Part shown: in pieces, positions 1 through 11,596 of the stretch
How the letters are laid out: each line of letters starts with the position of its first letter
Numbering within the stretch: the stretch's first letter is position 1
From: Intoshia linei
Lineage: Eukaryota > Orthonectida > Rhopaluridae
NCBI GenBank assembly: GCA_001642005.1
Contig: LWCA01000109.1
Coordinates: 1-53,488, forward strand
Direction of reading: 5' to 3'
DNA: 53,488 nt
Notes under the pieces: generated by a model
What the model saw: the letters and a program-made list of their open reading frames with translations, nothing else
Told to the model about the DNA's origin: nothing
The model's database searches: none
Program-made: the position numbers and the translations under genes

Positions 1-814
1 TCTGTAAATACGGGGCGTAATGGGATAATTTCAAAATTACAAAAAAATGTTATTGGAAGTATTCCATATTTTGGATGTTAGTGACACATACTAGATCGAT
101 TATTACGGTTATACATGGATGCGAAATTAGGAAGCATGAACAAATCTCCGAACATCGGTTATGAATTCATAAGTAAGCATATATATTTAATCTTTTAAAA
201 ACAAACTTATAAATGAATTACATTCAAATTATTATGAATTAACCACATCATATTCAGAAATGTCTCATGACTTTCAATGTGTTCCTAAAATGTCCCATTG
301 GATTCGTGATGACTATTCTGAACTTGAACATCTATCATCAGCATATAAAATTATGCAAACTGGAGATTGGCCTAAAGTTAAGTGGCCTAAATTAAGATCA
401 TTAAGCAATGATCAATGGAATTCGAGAGCTATAAAAGCGTTGCAAGCATGGATTTTAGGTAATTATTAAAATTTATTATACAATATTTACAATAGGTATT
501 CGGCAAACGGGGTTGGAAGAGTGTTGCACATTTATTGCAGACACATTCGTTCATTGTTGGTTAAATGCTACCGTATACGAAAACATTGCTTCATACCAAT
601 AGTCCCTGTATTCAGCCGTGACATGAGTTCCATCTTCTATTTTGCCACAAATTGTTGCTTATACTTCAATTTCTCCTTTAAATGTCATGTCATGACCAAT
701 GAGGTCACCGAACGAGCTATTCATCGAGTCCAAGTGTTACGAGATAGGGCGTCACTTAAGTACATTGAAGATGAGTTAATTACAGATACCATAGATATAA
801 TTAATAAACATTAG
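1..814 (+). pseudogene. Transposase-like ORF remnants (hAT-like family suspected)
   Basis: Several open blocks look like fragments of one diverged coding region: about 1-77, about 113-172, 258-455 and 492-814. The first holds NTGRNGIISKLQKN, the third IRDDYSELEHLSSAYKI and then WNSRAIKALQAWIL. The order of an NTG motif, a DDY-EL helix and a W-x-AKAL helix recalls from memory a hAT-like transposase family common in invertebrates; this is a weak resemblance, not an alignment. Blocks 2 and 3 join in frame (172 to 258). After 455 the picture is unclear. One frame runs ILGIRQTGLEECC and then stops; another stays open to 812-814 but is rich in Cys and Phe like an antisense shadow. The minus strand of 490-750 also reads like protein (KIEDGTHVTAEYRDYWYEAM) but has two stops. 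I read this as decayed mobile DNA; a host gene fragment is possible. Confidence 0.3.
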
Positions 815-1023
815 CTCAAATTGCAACAGGATATTATTTAAATGTGAAAGTGGGCCTGTGTTTTTGTCATTATATGTGAAACAAAAATTATGGTGTTAAT
901 TTAGAAGGCATTTCTCATGTCGTACGGGGGTGTATTTTATTAATTTCTAAAATTCAATAAAAAAGTTAACACTCTAATGAATACCATGATTGGAGTCCAA
1001 ATTTTAAATAAAATAAAATTTAC

Positions 1024-2339
1024 CTGATTGTAGGTACACTTTCGAGATTTACATTTACCGCATTTGATCATATCGGTTTCGGTACCTAAATCAAATATTA
1101 AATTAATATTTAAACAACACAATAAGTCAAACATCATTGTTTTCCAAGTTGTTGAATTTTCATCGATATCATGATAATGTTAAAGAAGAAAAAATAAACA
1201 TATCTTAAAAAAATTTAGACCAATCGGTATTTGTGAGTGTTACCACTGTTGTATATAAAAAAACATACCAACTTGCACTGATACTTGATGGTCATCAATT
1301 GATTCCTTGGTAAATTGTTGTCGTAATTTTTTCATTTCGTCCGAAGCCATTTGCTTGAAATAAAATGATCAATTTTAACAATAATAAATTACAATAGATG
1401 TCATATTAGCAAAGGTATTTGGACTTAATCTACCCATTAAAACATTTTCTCTAAGTTTTGGGTTATTTGGATCTCTCAAATTCAAAACTCTGCTTCGAAT
1501 TGTAGCACGGTATTTTTGGTCGGTGTGATTAAATATATCATAAACGCCACATTCAATCAAGTTTGAAAGCACATCAATATCTGCGGAATCGTCAGGAATA
1601 CCTATAATGTTAATTAAATTAATCGATAAATATTAAACTATATTTGGTGAAGGATTGCCGAAAAAGTTGTCTAGATTTGAGTCTTGTCGGGTCTGTAGTA
1701 TTCATACGAGAATTATTTGGATGTGTTTCTTTTTCCTCTTGGTGAGGAGAACGTAAAGGAGTTCTGGATCGTTCCGATCTTTTATTTTCTTCAGTATCAT
1801 TATTTTGACTTGAAATTGATGGTGTAGCTAAAAACCTCAATTAAAGTAAGATTTATAATTTTAAATGTTATTTAATTTTGGTAAAGCAAAAGACTGATGG
1901 CGAAAATTAAATACAAGGTTTATATTTTTTCTTAGCGGACAAAGTTGAATCAAATGGACACAAAAATTGATTATAAGTATAGGTGTTACTATCGATCCCC
2001 AATTTATTTGATAAAACAACCTGTTGAAATATTATTCTTCCATTGTCGCAACAAATCTTTACAAATAATGACGACTTTGTCGTTTGTTGTATTTTTTCGT
2101 AGCATATTGACAATCATTCCTATATGAGTTTTCTAAAAACTAATAAAATTGTACATTATACTACAAACTTTAAGTATTTCAGTCGTCATTCGCACATTTT
2201 TTAATCGTTCCAATGTTTCGAACACTCCAATGTATTCCTATAAAAAATATATTATTGAAAATTCACTCATTACTGATGTGTGCTTTCGGGAATATTTTGT
2301 TATTTTTTTACTCAATTTGAGAACTTCTTGTACCGACAT
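1024..2339 (-). CDS. TCEA: Transcription elongation factor TFIIS, last exon not seen
   Basis: TFIIS rescues backtracked RNA polymerase II by stimulating transcript cleavage. Seven minus-strand exons join in phase: 2274-2339, 2169-2237, 2021-2132, 1639-1827, 1393-1601, 1269-1353 and 1024-1085 (264 codons). Exons 2-3 give the N-terminal LW helical bundle, ending LLRQWKNN. Exon 4 is a polar Ser/Glu/Arg linker. Exon 5 is the polymerase-binding domain (YRATIRSRVLNLRDPNNPKL). Exon 6 carries QMASDEMKKLRQQF. Exon 7 opens the zinc ribbon with MIKCGKCKSRKCTYNQ. The second half of the ribbon, which should hold the Asp-Glu hairpin and the last two zinc cysteines, is not visible between 1 and 1023. Either a long last intron crosses the window edge or the gene is damaged, with transposon-like sequence lying where the exon would be expected. 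Several introns are only 36-37 nt. Confidence 0.92.
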
Positions 2340-3391
2340 ATTTTAGTTAAATAAAATATTAATTACAAAATCAGTATTCTATAACTATAATCAACATTTT
2401 AGTTAATTATTTGAAATAAATACTACTTCTAGTTAATTTAATGCCTGCATCTCATTTTAGTTAAGTGTTGGTATGGTATCGTATTTGTTGATATCTTAGT
2501 TATTTAATTATTTGTTAGTTATTTTAACTTGGAATTTAGCTAAATTAGTTATGTAATTCCATGGTTGTTTAATTATTTTTTTAATTGCCAATTAATTATT
2601 ACATTTCAATAATAGAAATTAAATCCAACATTCAAAAATTTATCAGTGGCAACAAATAATTATTTAATTAATTAATAATTGTTTAAGTTAAACTTTAACG
2701 CATTATAAATTGAAATTTGCTTGGCGCTATTTTCAGAAATTCTAACGATATGCAACATTGAGAAACACTGCCAATCTCTAAAATATATTCGACATTAGTC
2801 ATTTAGACATTTTAGGAAAATTTTAGATACAATTTAAAATGTAAATGTAATGTTGAAGTTTAGTCCCGAATCTGGACTCTAGATAAAATGTTCTTAAATT
2901 AAGAACAATGTAATAAAGTCAAGTTCATAATCAATTTCAGAATATATTATCACTTGTTAAACTTAATATTAAAACACTTAGTCTTGTTTAGTACATTCAT
3001 AGTCTTTATTACAAACAAAAAAGCCAAAACTACTCATCTATGATGACAAATAAAAATTTTCGGCTTAAAATGTATTCCAAATAAACTAAAACTGATAGTA
3101 CGTATTTATCTTGATATCAATTATGCTAGATATAAAATATTATGATAGCGTACAAAATTTGTTTACATTGTTCTGTCATACAGATGGAGAAAATCAATAA
3201 CTAAAATTCAGCACTATTTATTGTTGATTTTAGAGTACAAAATATACTGCATTTTTGACTAACAGATAAATGTCATGAAAATTTTGTAGATTCACTATGG
3301 ATTGCAATAATTACATTGAAAATTTAAATCATAAATAAATTTACTTAACTATTTTTAGAGATTAGAATTATTTATATATCCATTTTTATTC
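2340..3391. other. Intergenic spacer between divergent TFIIS and glutaredoxin genes
   Basis: This AT-rich spacer should hold both promoters of the divergent pair. From about 2390 to 2600 there are many loose direct repeats of the word TTAGTTAATT. No RNA gene, transposon end or further coding exon was recognised. A splice-acceptor-like TTTTTAG at about 3353-3359 suggests the plus-strand gene may have an intron in its 5' untranslated region. Confidence 0.5.
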
Positions 3392-6270
3392 ATGGCATGC
3401 TTACCTTGTATAATTATTCCATTTATAATTTGGCTGTTTTTCAAATTTATACAACCTTTGGTCAATTACATTTTTAAAATTAAAAATAAAGGAAGAACTG
3501 ATTTTGTAACGAATTTTGAGGTAAACATTTAATTTATTTGTTTTTATTACAAAATGTAAAATAAATGTCTTTACTGGAAAAAGTTTAAATAACAGACACG
3601 TGGTTTAATGTGGATCAGAACTCCTGGAATGGAGTCGATATTTTCTGAAAAATAAATGATTCTTTAGTTTCATATTGTATTCGTATGCGCTAACAATTAT
3701 TAGATATTGCAATATGTATGAAATATTTTGTATGTATTCATAAATGAAAGTGGTCATATTAAACTTAGACCAAATTAAACTTTTGGGTTGTTTGAATAGG
3801 GTGTCAAATTTTTAGTGCGTTAAAAATGATAAAACAGGTTGACAACCACTGATTTACATACTACATTTCAATTTCAATTGCTTCATCATGCATTCCATGG
3901 GTCACTTATTTGAGCATCATTTGAAATCTGAATTAGGAGAATTTTACTTATATTTTATATTTAGGCCGATGAGAGTAAAACTGCTAGATTAATTAAAAAA
4001 GTGACAGAAGAACATAAAATTGTTGTATATAAAAAAACTACATGCAATTATTGCTCTCTTCTCGACAAACTATTTATTCAAATTGGAATTCCATATCATT
4101 CTGTCAATGTTGACCAACAACCTGCTTATCAAGATTCTCTGGATAAAATTACGGGGATTAGAACTGTTTATTTTTCTTTTATTCGTATAATCATGTTTGT
4201 CGCGTACTTAAGGTACAGGCGAAAATGTATATTTAATATAACAGTGTGATAAAAAATAGGTGGCCGAATTAAAAATATAAACTTTTAAATGTAATGGTTA
4301 AGTTGTTTTTCATATACAGTCAGACCCGTCAATAATTTTTTGTAAAATTGTGACTACACCATTGTGAAGATTGTGGAAGTTTTTTATTTTATTTAAATTG
4401 TTCAAATTCATTATAATAAATGTAGAAAAAATTGTTTTTAATTTTGATACTATTGATTTTTTGACCAAATTTTTGGGGTTTCTACATTAAATTTTTTCAT
4501 CCAATTTTTAAATATCCTTACTTATATAATATGCTACTCAATATTTGTTTGTGTGTGTGTTCCACTTTATTGAAATAACTACCAGTCTTAGAATTTTATA
4601 AAATCCACATTTCAATTACAGTTTTTCCAGGACATATAATAAGATAATTTTCAACCTACCAAACTCACACATATTACGGGTCAAAAAAACTTAATTGTCC
4701 TTTTTTTTAAAAATCAAACAAGTTGGAGAACTTAAAAAAATATATCGCTGATAGTATCAGCCTGATACGGATTTTAAAATAATAAACATTATAATAAATT
4801 TAAATTAAAAACATTTATATTTTCAGGGCCAAAACCACAAATTACCTTTTTCTTTTATGAAAACAGCCCTAGAATTTAAAAAAATATACAGGTGGTACAG
4901 TTGTATCCTGTTAACACACACAAAAAATTTCAATCTGAATAGTACAGTTGTATCCTGTTAACACACATAAAAAATTTCAATCCGAATAAGTGACGGCTTT
5001 ACGGTCAAAAAAGCATTTTAGTTTTCATACATTTTTTTTCCGAAATATTTTATTAAAGCAATGATATTCTTTTTGATCTATTTATACTTAATTATAAATT
5101 ATGTGACTTGCAATATAGAAAGTTATAAGCATATATAAGTTATTAGCAATAAAGGAAGTGGATAAGTTTTGTGGAATATTTAATTATAATTATATTTATT
5201 TGAATTAATAGTTTGATGAGCAATATTGAAATTTATCATCTTTAAACATGCAATTCAATGCCATATTCCGATCGTGAGATGTATCAAACTTGATTAATTT
5301 TAAGATATACCATACTTTTTTATAATTTTATGTTTGAAAAAAAAACAAACAATTTTATCCACCATTCTTACTCAAAACCGGTTATGTTTATTCAGCAGGG
5401 ATGCCTAAGCTGTCGATCGCAAGTGATTTTCTAGTCGATCGTCAAAATTAGAATTAATTTTTTATTTTAATATTGATATATATTGTATAATGTATTTTTA
5501 AAATTTGTACACATTTCAATAAATGCTATGTAAGTTGTTAAGATCGTTATCTAATAAATAAATTAGTCTACTATTTCTTAAACTAGGTTTTGCCGATAAT
5601 TTTAAAATATAAATCGAGAGTGCTTGAAATTATTTTGATTTTGAATTTGAATTTTTATGTTTTCGACCATCACTAAAAATATTTAGATAAACATTTTTTA
5701 TTGGATTCCGCAAGGCGATTTTTTTGAAATAGGTTCCGATCAGAAAAATTTTAAAGTCGATCGCATCAAAAAAAGTTTGATACCCCTGGTATACATATAT
5801 AAAATTTACAATATACAAACAATGCATGATATATCAGTGGTTTTCAACTTTTTTGTGTTCGCAACCCCTTATAAACATAAAAAATTTTCGCGACCCAAAA
5901 ATTTTCTATATACTCCAAACATCTTATCAATTCACATAAATGAAAATATTAAAAAAGCATATTCAGTTTTATTTATATTTTATACTGTGTTCAAATTCTC
6001 ACGACCCCCCTGATAAATTTTAGCTATAGAAATAGCTGGTAAAATAAATATTTCTCCTGTGTATAATGTGTGTAAAATACCCCAAACATTTACTGTGAAC
6101 CACTAAGGGGTCCACATGGACCCCTTGAGAACCACTGATATATATTATCAATTTAGGTGCCTGCATTATTTATAAATGGACAATATTATGGTGGTGCCAC
6201 GAATGCTTGGGCATTATTCAACAACGGGAAATTGTTACCATTATTGAAAGAAAATAAAAAAGATTTATAA
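3392..6270 (+). CDS. C18orf32-like membrane segment joined in frame to a glutaredoxin
   Basis: Three exons (3392-3520, 3965-4165, 6157-6270) join in phase 0 to give 147 residues. Exon 1 encodes a hydrophobic N-terminus, MACLPCIIIPFIIWLFFKF, matching the start of the small ER-associated C18orf32/UPF0729 family, including its paired cysteines. Exons 2 and 3 encode a glutaredoxin: KKTTCNYC active site (Cys70, Cys73), a TVP loop created exactly at the second splice (Thr110-Val111-Pro112), and GGATNAW for glutathione binding. It most resembles GLRX2, whose active site is Cys-Ser-Tyr-Cys. The glutaredoxin exons contain no ATG before the active site, so they need an upstream exon, and exon 1 is the only candidate seen. 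The inferred product is a membrane-anchored glutaredoxin. The alternative is two genes, with exon 1 splicing elsewhere. Intron 2 (1991 nt) holds repeats and two transposon-like elements. AATAAA follows the stop near 6277. Confidence 0.72.
4800..5030. repeat. Family A dispersed repeat with a 47-bp tandem duplication
   Basis: This copy lies in intron 2 of the glutaredoxin gene. It carries the family words CCAAAACCACAAATTACC and CAGCCCTAGAATTT, shared with copies near 7190, 13400 and 24490. Within it, a 47-bp unit beginning GTACAGTTGTATCCTGTTAA occurs twice in tandem (4895-4941 and 4942-4988), with very few differences, so the duplication is recent relative to the element. Confidence 0.7.
5396..5788. 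mobile_element. hAT-type miniature element, degenerate
   Basis: The ends are inverted: left CAGGGATGCCTAAGC, right the complement of CAGGGGTATCAAACT, with a shared inner GTCGATCGCA motif on both sides. CAGGGGT-TCAAACT ends are typical of hAT elements. No convincing 8-bp target duplication was found (TTATTCAG against GTATACAT), so the left end may be eroded. No coding capacity is seen. It lies in intron 2 of the glutaredoxin gene. Confidence 0.45.
5835..6137. mobile_element. hAT-type MITE with CAGTGGTT ends
   Basis: A 303-bp non-coding element with inverted ends: left CAGTGGTTTTCAACTT, right the complement of CAGTGGTTCTCAAGG. The flanks TGATATAT and ATATATAT form an imperfect 8-bp target duplication (6 of 8). 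It ends only 19 nt before the acceptor of glutaredoxin exon 3, so its right end supplies part of the sequence where the branch point and pyrimidine tract should lie. Confidence 0.75.
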
Positions 6271-8300
6271 TTTTAAATAAAATTTACTTTTATGTATCGG
6301 CTTATTATACACATGAGTCAAATTAAACTACTGTAGTTAACTCGTGCGTAATTTTATATTATGAATTTATTTAGAGTTAGCTGCTAAATCTCGCTCATTA
6401 CGCATTAAAATCAGATTACGTTTACGTCATAATTATAAAAGTACCCTAAAAATATCTCATTTTTTTGTAATGATGATTTTTCAATTTATCCATCAGTTCA
6501 AGGAAAAATATTCTGGGAGGTCAAAAAACTTGCATTTTGTGAAGAGTTATAGTTACAGTCTTTAGTAATAATATGAATTTCAGAAAAAATAAAATTATAA
6601 ATACCCGTAGTACTTTCTTCTATCAGAATGGGATCAATTATACTTGAATATCCGTTTTCGATAACTAAAAAATATTTGGTATTAATAATTATTATAATAG
6701 CATACTAAGAGATATTTTTTGTAATATAAATTGGTTCTGCATTTTTTCATTCTTAACTTGGCTTTGTCATTAAAGCTAACATTATCAATGATAATTTATC
6801 ATTAAAATTTTAATTTAAATGTACTTTAATCAGCTTAAATGTATTTATTATTATAGCAATACAATTATAATAGAATCAAAATTGATTCATCAATTCAAGT
6901 AAAATATGATTAGAAGAGATAATTATAAATTTTTTCAATGTAGCAATATTCCCAGATATCCTAAATAAATAACAAAAGATTTTAATTTTAACATTAGAAA
7001 ATATTTATCTCACAAAAAAATTAAATAGATATAAATGTAATTAGACATTTTAAATTAATCATCTTAAAATGTGATATTTTGTTAGTCTGTTGTTGATTGC
7101 AAATTGCATTTAACTTAATTTAACACCCACACTATAGGAATCGCAACGATGACTTTGATCACACATGCAATTGAAATGGTAATTAAAGTCCTTTAAGGAC
7201 AAAAACCCAATTTTCCTTTTTGTTATAAAAAGTCAACCCAAAAATTTAATAAAACATACATTCTGGGACGTGTTTTAAAATCAGTAACATTGTCGTTAAT
7301 CTCAGTCTCAGAAAGGCATACCTTCATAGTAAAAACCACAAATTACCTTTTTTTTTTAAAAATGAAACATGTCCTAAAATTTTATAAAACATAAATTCTG
7401 GGATAGTTTTAACAGCATAAACATTATCATAAATCGTAACCTCAAAAAAGGTGATCTCATAGTCAAAAACCCAAATTATTTTTTTTTTTAAAATGAAAAC
7501 AGCGCTAGAATTTAAAAAAAATTACACATGATGCAGTTGTATATATGATACACATACATACAACTTGTATCTAGTTAACACATGCAAAAAATTTCAATCT
7601 GAATAAGTGACGCTTTAACGGTCAAAAAAGCACTTTAGTATTCATTTTTTTTATTTCGAAACTATTTATGCGTATTTTTAATAACCCTAAGCCCTAAGGA
7701 CCACCAATATAGAGAATAATAATAAAATCCCAACTACAAATATAAAATAAGGCTATACACAAGTTTGAATTTTACGTACTATATTAATAAAATTGTAATT
7801 GTATTAACTAAATTGTAAAATTTCAAACTAACAATACGTGCAAATTCCACGTATCGAACAACAAATAAATAACTGTAATAACATAATTCATTAAATTATT
7901 AATTGAAACATTAAAAAAATTAGCATAAATTAAATATTAAGATTAATAGAAATAAATATTCATGAATAAGAATCTATGAGATGTAAATTGAAACAAAGTG
8001 ATAAAATCAATATAAAATATGGATACGATTTTCTAGAATAAATTCATGACAACAAAATATTTTTTTACACATATCTAATCTAACATTTATAGGTCATTCA
8101 TAATTTAAAAATTGCAAATCTTGAAATCAAGTCAATTCCATATATCGTTAAAATATTATTCATTGAAATGTACAATGTTGAAATGACTCAAAATTGAATA
8201 TAATTCTCCGTAATGTAAGATTATTGTAATTATTGAAAATTTAAAACATTTCAACTTTAGTGTTATTGTATACATTTGTTAATTTCATAAAAACACGTGC
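6271..8300. other. Intergenic, AT-rich, with one repeat copy
   Basis: No gene was recognised between the glutaredoxin stop and the USP start. A family A repeat occupies about 7185-7680 and is listed separately. The remainder is simple AT-rich sequence with many short stop-interrupted frames. Confidence 0.5.
7185..7680. repeat. Family A repeat: three diverged ~133-bp units
   Basis: Three head-to-tail units start near 7190, 7325 and 7458. Each opens with a variant of GTCAAAACCCAAATTACC, continues through a T-run and AAAATGAAA, and the first two carry ACATACATTCTGGGAC or a variant. The last unit ends in a different terminal block (CAGTTGTAT...AAGTGACG...GGTCAAAAAAGCACTTTAGT), shared with the copies at 4800 and 24490. 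Confidence 0.7.
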
Positions 8301-11300
8301 ATGGGTAAAAAAAAAAAAAACAAGAACGAATTGAATGATGAATTTGATGTAAATTATTCAAACAGTTTTTCGAACACCTTACCTTCAGCAAAATCAACAA
8401 AATCGACAGATTGTGATGATTCAGTTTTAACTTCAATGAACAATTTATCTTTGGATAAATGTAGGAGTTCTGATGTAGAAAATTTAACAATGTCACCTAC
8501 CACTAGATTGAAATATAAATTCAATAAATCTCCCAGAATGAAAAATTTGTCTTTAAAATTTTCCAAGACTAGGACTGATACAGAAAAATATTGCATTCAA
8601 GACACAATTATCAAAATTAATAACAAATTGTCGACAAACTGGTTATCTGAATTTGAATATTGTTTGAATGAGCATATTCCAGATGATAAGGAATGTTGTG
8701 GATTAAAAAATATGGGAAATACCTGCTTTATGAACTGTATTTTACAGTGCATGGCACATATTTCTCCGATATTAATCATTTGTTTTAATAGACAAAAATC
8801 AAATATTACTGGGTTACTTTTTAATGCCTTTTCTTCGTTAATTGATAATATGTGGTCTCAAGATGATAATAAACCAATCACTCCGTATCAACTTAAAATT
8901 GAAATTGATAGAATTACCGACACTTTTGACGGCTTTGATCAAGAGGATTGTTCAGAATTTTTAATCTATCTGTTACAAGTAATTATTTTGTAAAATTTTT
9001 TTTTAAATTTAATCTTTTATGTTAAAACAGGGTTTACACGACGACATACAAAAATCTTTAAAATTTACCAAACCTGATGAACTTTTTAATAAATTGAAAA
9101 AACCACAAAATTGCCGAAGGTAGTTTTTTATCACGTTTATATTATGTTTTTTATTTTTTTTAGAAAATCTGCCATGAAATGCTGGAAAAATTATTTAGAT
9201 TCAACCAATCACAGTTATTTGATTGGTAATTTTAGTTTCAATTATATATTAATTGCTTTTTTATTTTTTACAATTATTTACATGTTATTTTAAATTTAGA
9301 TATTTTTGTTGGACAATACAAGAGCCAACTGAAATGTTTGACGTGTAGTACAATATCAAATACATACGATCCATTCTGGATGATTTCTTTGCCTATTAAG
9401 GTTTTTATTATGGATTGTATTATTATTTATTTTTATTTAGAGACGATTGACCAATTTATCACTACTTGATTGTTTTGAACTATTTACACAAACTGAAAAA
9501 TTGGACGGTCCAGATAAAGCGGTATTTTATTATAAATACTATGAAAATGTATTACATGGGTTGAGAAATGTTTAATTTCCTCGCCATCAAACGCTTACCA
9601 ACCTACTTAAACTAAACCATCTTGAAATTAGAAAATTCTCGAATAATTTGTATTTTACATTTTTTTTAATTAATATAATGTAAATAATTTGCAAATAAGA
9701 GGTAATTTGCGGTTTGTCTGTGATGATAAAAATTAATGATGAAACAATAATGGCTGTCTAGCTTTGGTGTTTTTTAATACTCTACCGAGGTTTGAAGGCC
9801 GACTTTTTAAATATAATTATAGACATTGAGTGTATAACGGCTCAGACTCAATTTTCTTGGCCGGACATATGTTAAAAAAAATCTTTACTCAAACCATTAA
9901 CCAATTTTGATAAATAAAATGAAATAATAAACAATTATAATGAAATAGGTGCATAACTACAGCTAAAATTGATTCATGAATAAATAAATTATGAAAAATA
10001 AATAAAAAAACTGTATAAGAAGAAATATGAGTAAAAATTTATATTATAACGCGGGTCGTACATTCCATAATTGACACCCCTAGTGTATAATCTTTAAAAC
10101 AATTCAATTATAGTTAAAACCCTAAAAAAACGTCATAAATGCCATAAATTTTAGAAAAAATAAAAATTTAAATACTTTTTTCTTCTATCATGTATTTGGG
10201 ATGAAGAAACATTACAAACATTGAAAAAACAGAAAAATACTACTAAAGTTATATTCAAGTTAAGTTTATTCTAAATTTTAAGTTTTTCCAAATAAGAAAT
10301 TCCGTAGAATTGATGTAAAAACAAAAGGAATTAATTTAACAGATTAAAACCCACATTTCTGTATTTCAAATATGTATACGGTCAAATCTCATTTTTTTAA
10401 ATTGTAGGATTAATATTTTAATTTTTAATTCAAAAATTTGAAAAATATTGGTTGATAATATATTAAGTTATTTTTTATTAAAAAAAGTGGCAATTTGTAG
10501 TGTTATATAGTTGATATACATGTTTCTGAGGTTGAAATTTAGGACAATGTTAATGTTTTTAAAAGGTGGCACAGAATTCATGTCTTTTAAATTTTAGGTT
10601 AAATTTTATATAAAAAACTGGAAATTGAGTTTAAGGGCATGAAGGACTCAATTTGTGTAAATTAAACTTGCATCAAAACATGACACTCGAAAAACGGTAT
10701 GAGAAATTGGGTTTTTTTAAGACTTAAGATTTTAAGACTGTTAATTTTATAAATAAACTGTAACACCCACACGGACGTTAAATTTGATATAAGTAACGTT
10801 ATATTATTATTGTTTGCTTTTTAGTATTGTTCAAATTGTAAATGTATCAAGAAATCAACAAAAAATCTGTTAATCGAAAAATTTCCAAAAGTATTAAATA
10901 TACGTAAATTTAAAAATTATTTTAAAATGCATTTTATTCCTGATTAAATTTAATATTTTTATATTTTAATTTTTTTTGAAATTATTTTAGAAATTTAATT
11001 GATAGTTTATTGTCTTTTTTAATTTGAAAAGGATAGTCTAAATAAAATGGCAACATTGATGCAAATATATTAATGTAAAATTTAGAATTGAAAAGATTCA
11101 CAACAAATGGGAAAAAAATACATTCACACATTTCTATTCCTTTCACCAACCTAAATTTAACGCCTTTTTACGCTAAAGAAGGTTTGTACCAAAAATACAA
11201 CATAACTACATAAATTTACCTAGATTCTATTAATATTTATTATGATTTAATCGGAATGTGTGTACATACGGGAAATTTATCTGGTGGACATTATTACAGT

Positions 11301-11483
11301 TATTGTAGACATCCGATAGACAAAAATGTGTGGAGTGTTTTTAACGATTCAATGTAATTTACTTTTGATGAATATTAATTTAATTTTAGAGTGTCTAATG
11401 TTAACTTTTCTTGCATAAAATCCTCCATGAATAATGCCTACATTTTATTTTATGAATTGAAAAATTTCGAAACAAAAATCTAA
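8301..11483 (+). CDS. Ubiquitin-specific protease, USP2/8/21-like
   Basis: This deubiquitinating cysteine protease has nine exons: 8301-8978, 9031-9119, 9164-9225, 9300-9400, 9441-9521, 10825-10903, 11086-11181, 11224-11353 and 11390-11483. They join in phase to 469 residues. After a basic, Ser/Asn-rich N-terminus of about 130 residues comes the Cys box GLKNMGNTCFMNC (nucleophile Cys142). The finger follows, with its two metal pairs CLTC and CSNC. VLNIQLKRF is created across the exon 6-7 splice. The His box is GGHYYSYCRHP (His418), ending WSVFNDS, with Asn436/Asp437 as the third-residue candidates. The family's usual QQDAxEF is here QEDCSEF. All catalytic positions are present, so it should be active. 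The architecture (short N-terminus, compact catalytic domain) is closest to USP2/USP21, but the exact orthologue is not settled. Intron 5 (1303 nt) carries repeat DNA. The gene converges with the TRP gene 113 bp away. Confidence 0.93.
10340..10790. repeat. Family A repeat in USP intron 5, inverted orientation
   Basis: The sequence from about 10340 to 10790 holds complements of family A words, including GAGTTTAAGGGCATGAAGGA and GACTGTTAATTTTATAAATA. It matches the right ends seen near 27905, 37215 and 45055. It accounts for much of the only long intron of the USP gene. Confidence 0.55.
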
Positions 11484-11596
11484 TTTTTGACTATACCTTT
11501 AAAGCGTTTCAAACCTCGACTGCAGGCTTTACCTTTAACATTTTTTATTTTCCAAAAACACAGATAAAAGACTAATTTGTATAAATATATTAAATT

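Noticed and set aside
5777-6013. A 78-codon plus-strand ORF overlapping a MITE
   Set aside because: It mostly translates the MITE at 5835-6137 and the TIR of another element; composition is Phe/Asn/Lys-rich as expected from AT-rich non-coding DNA.
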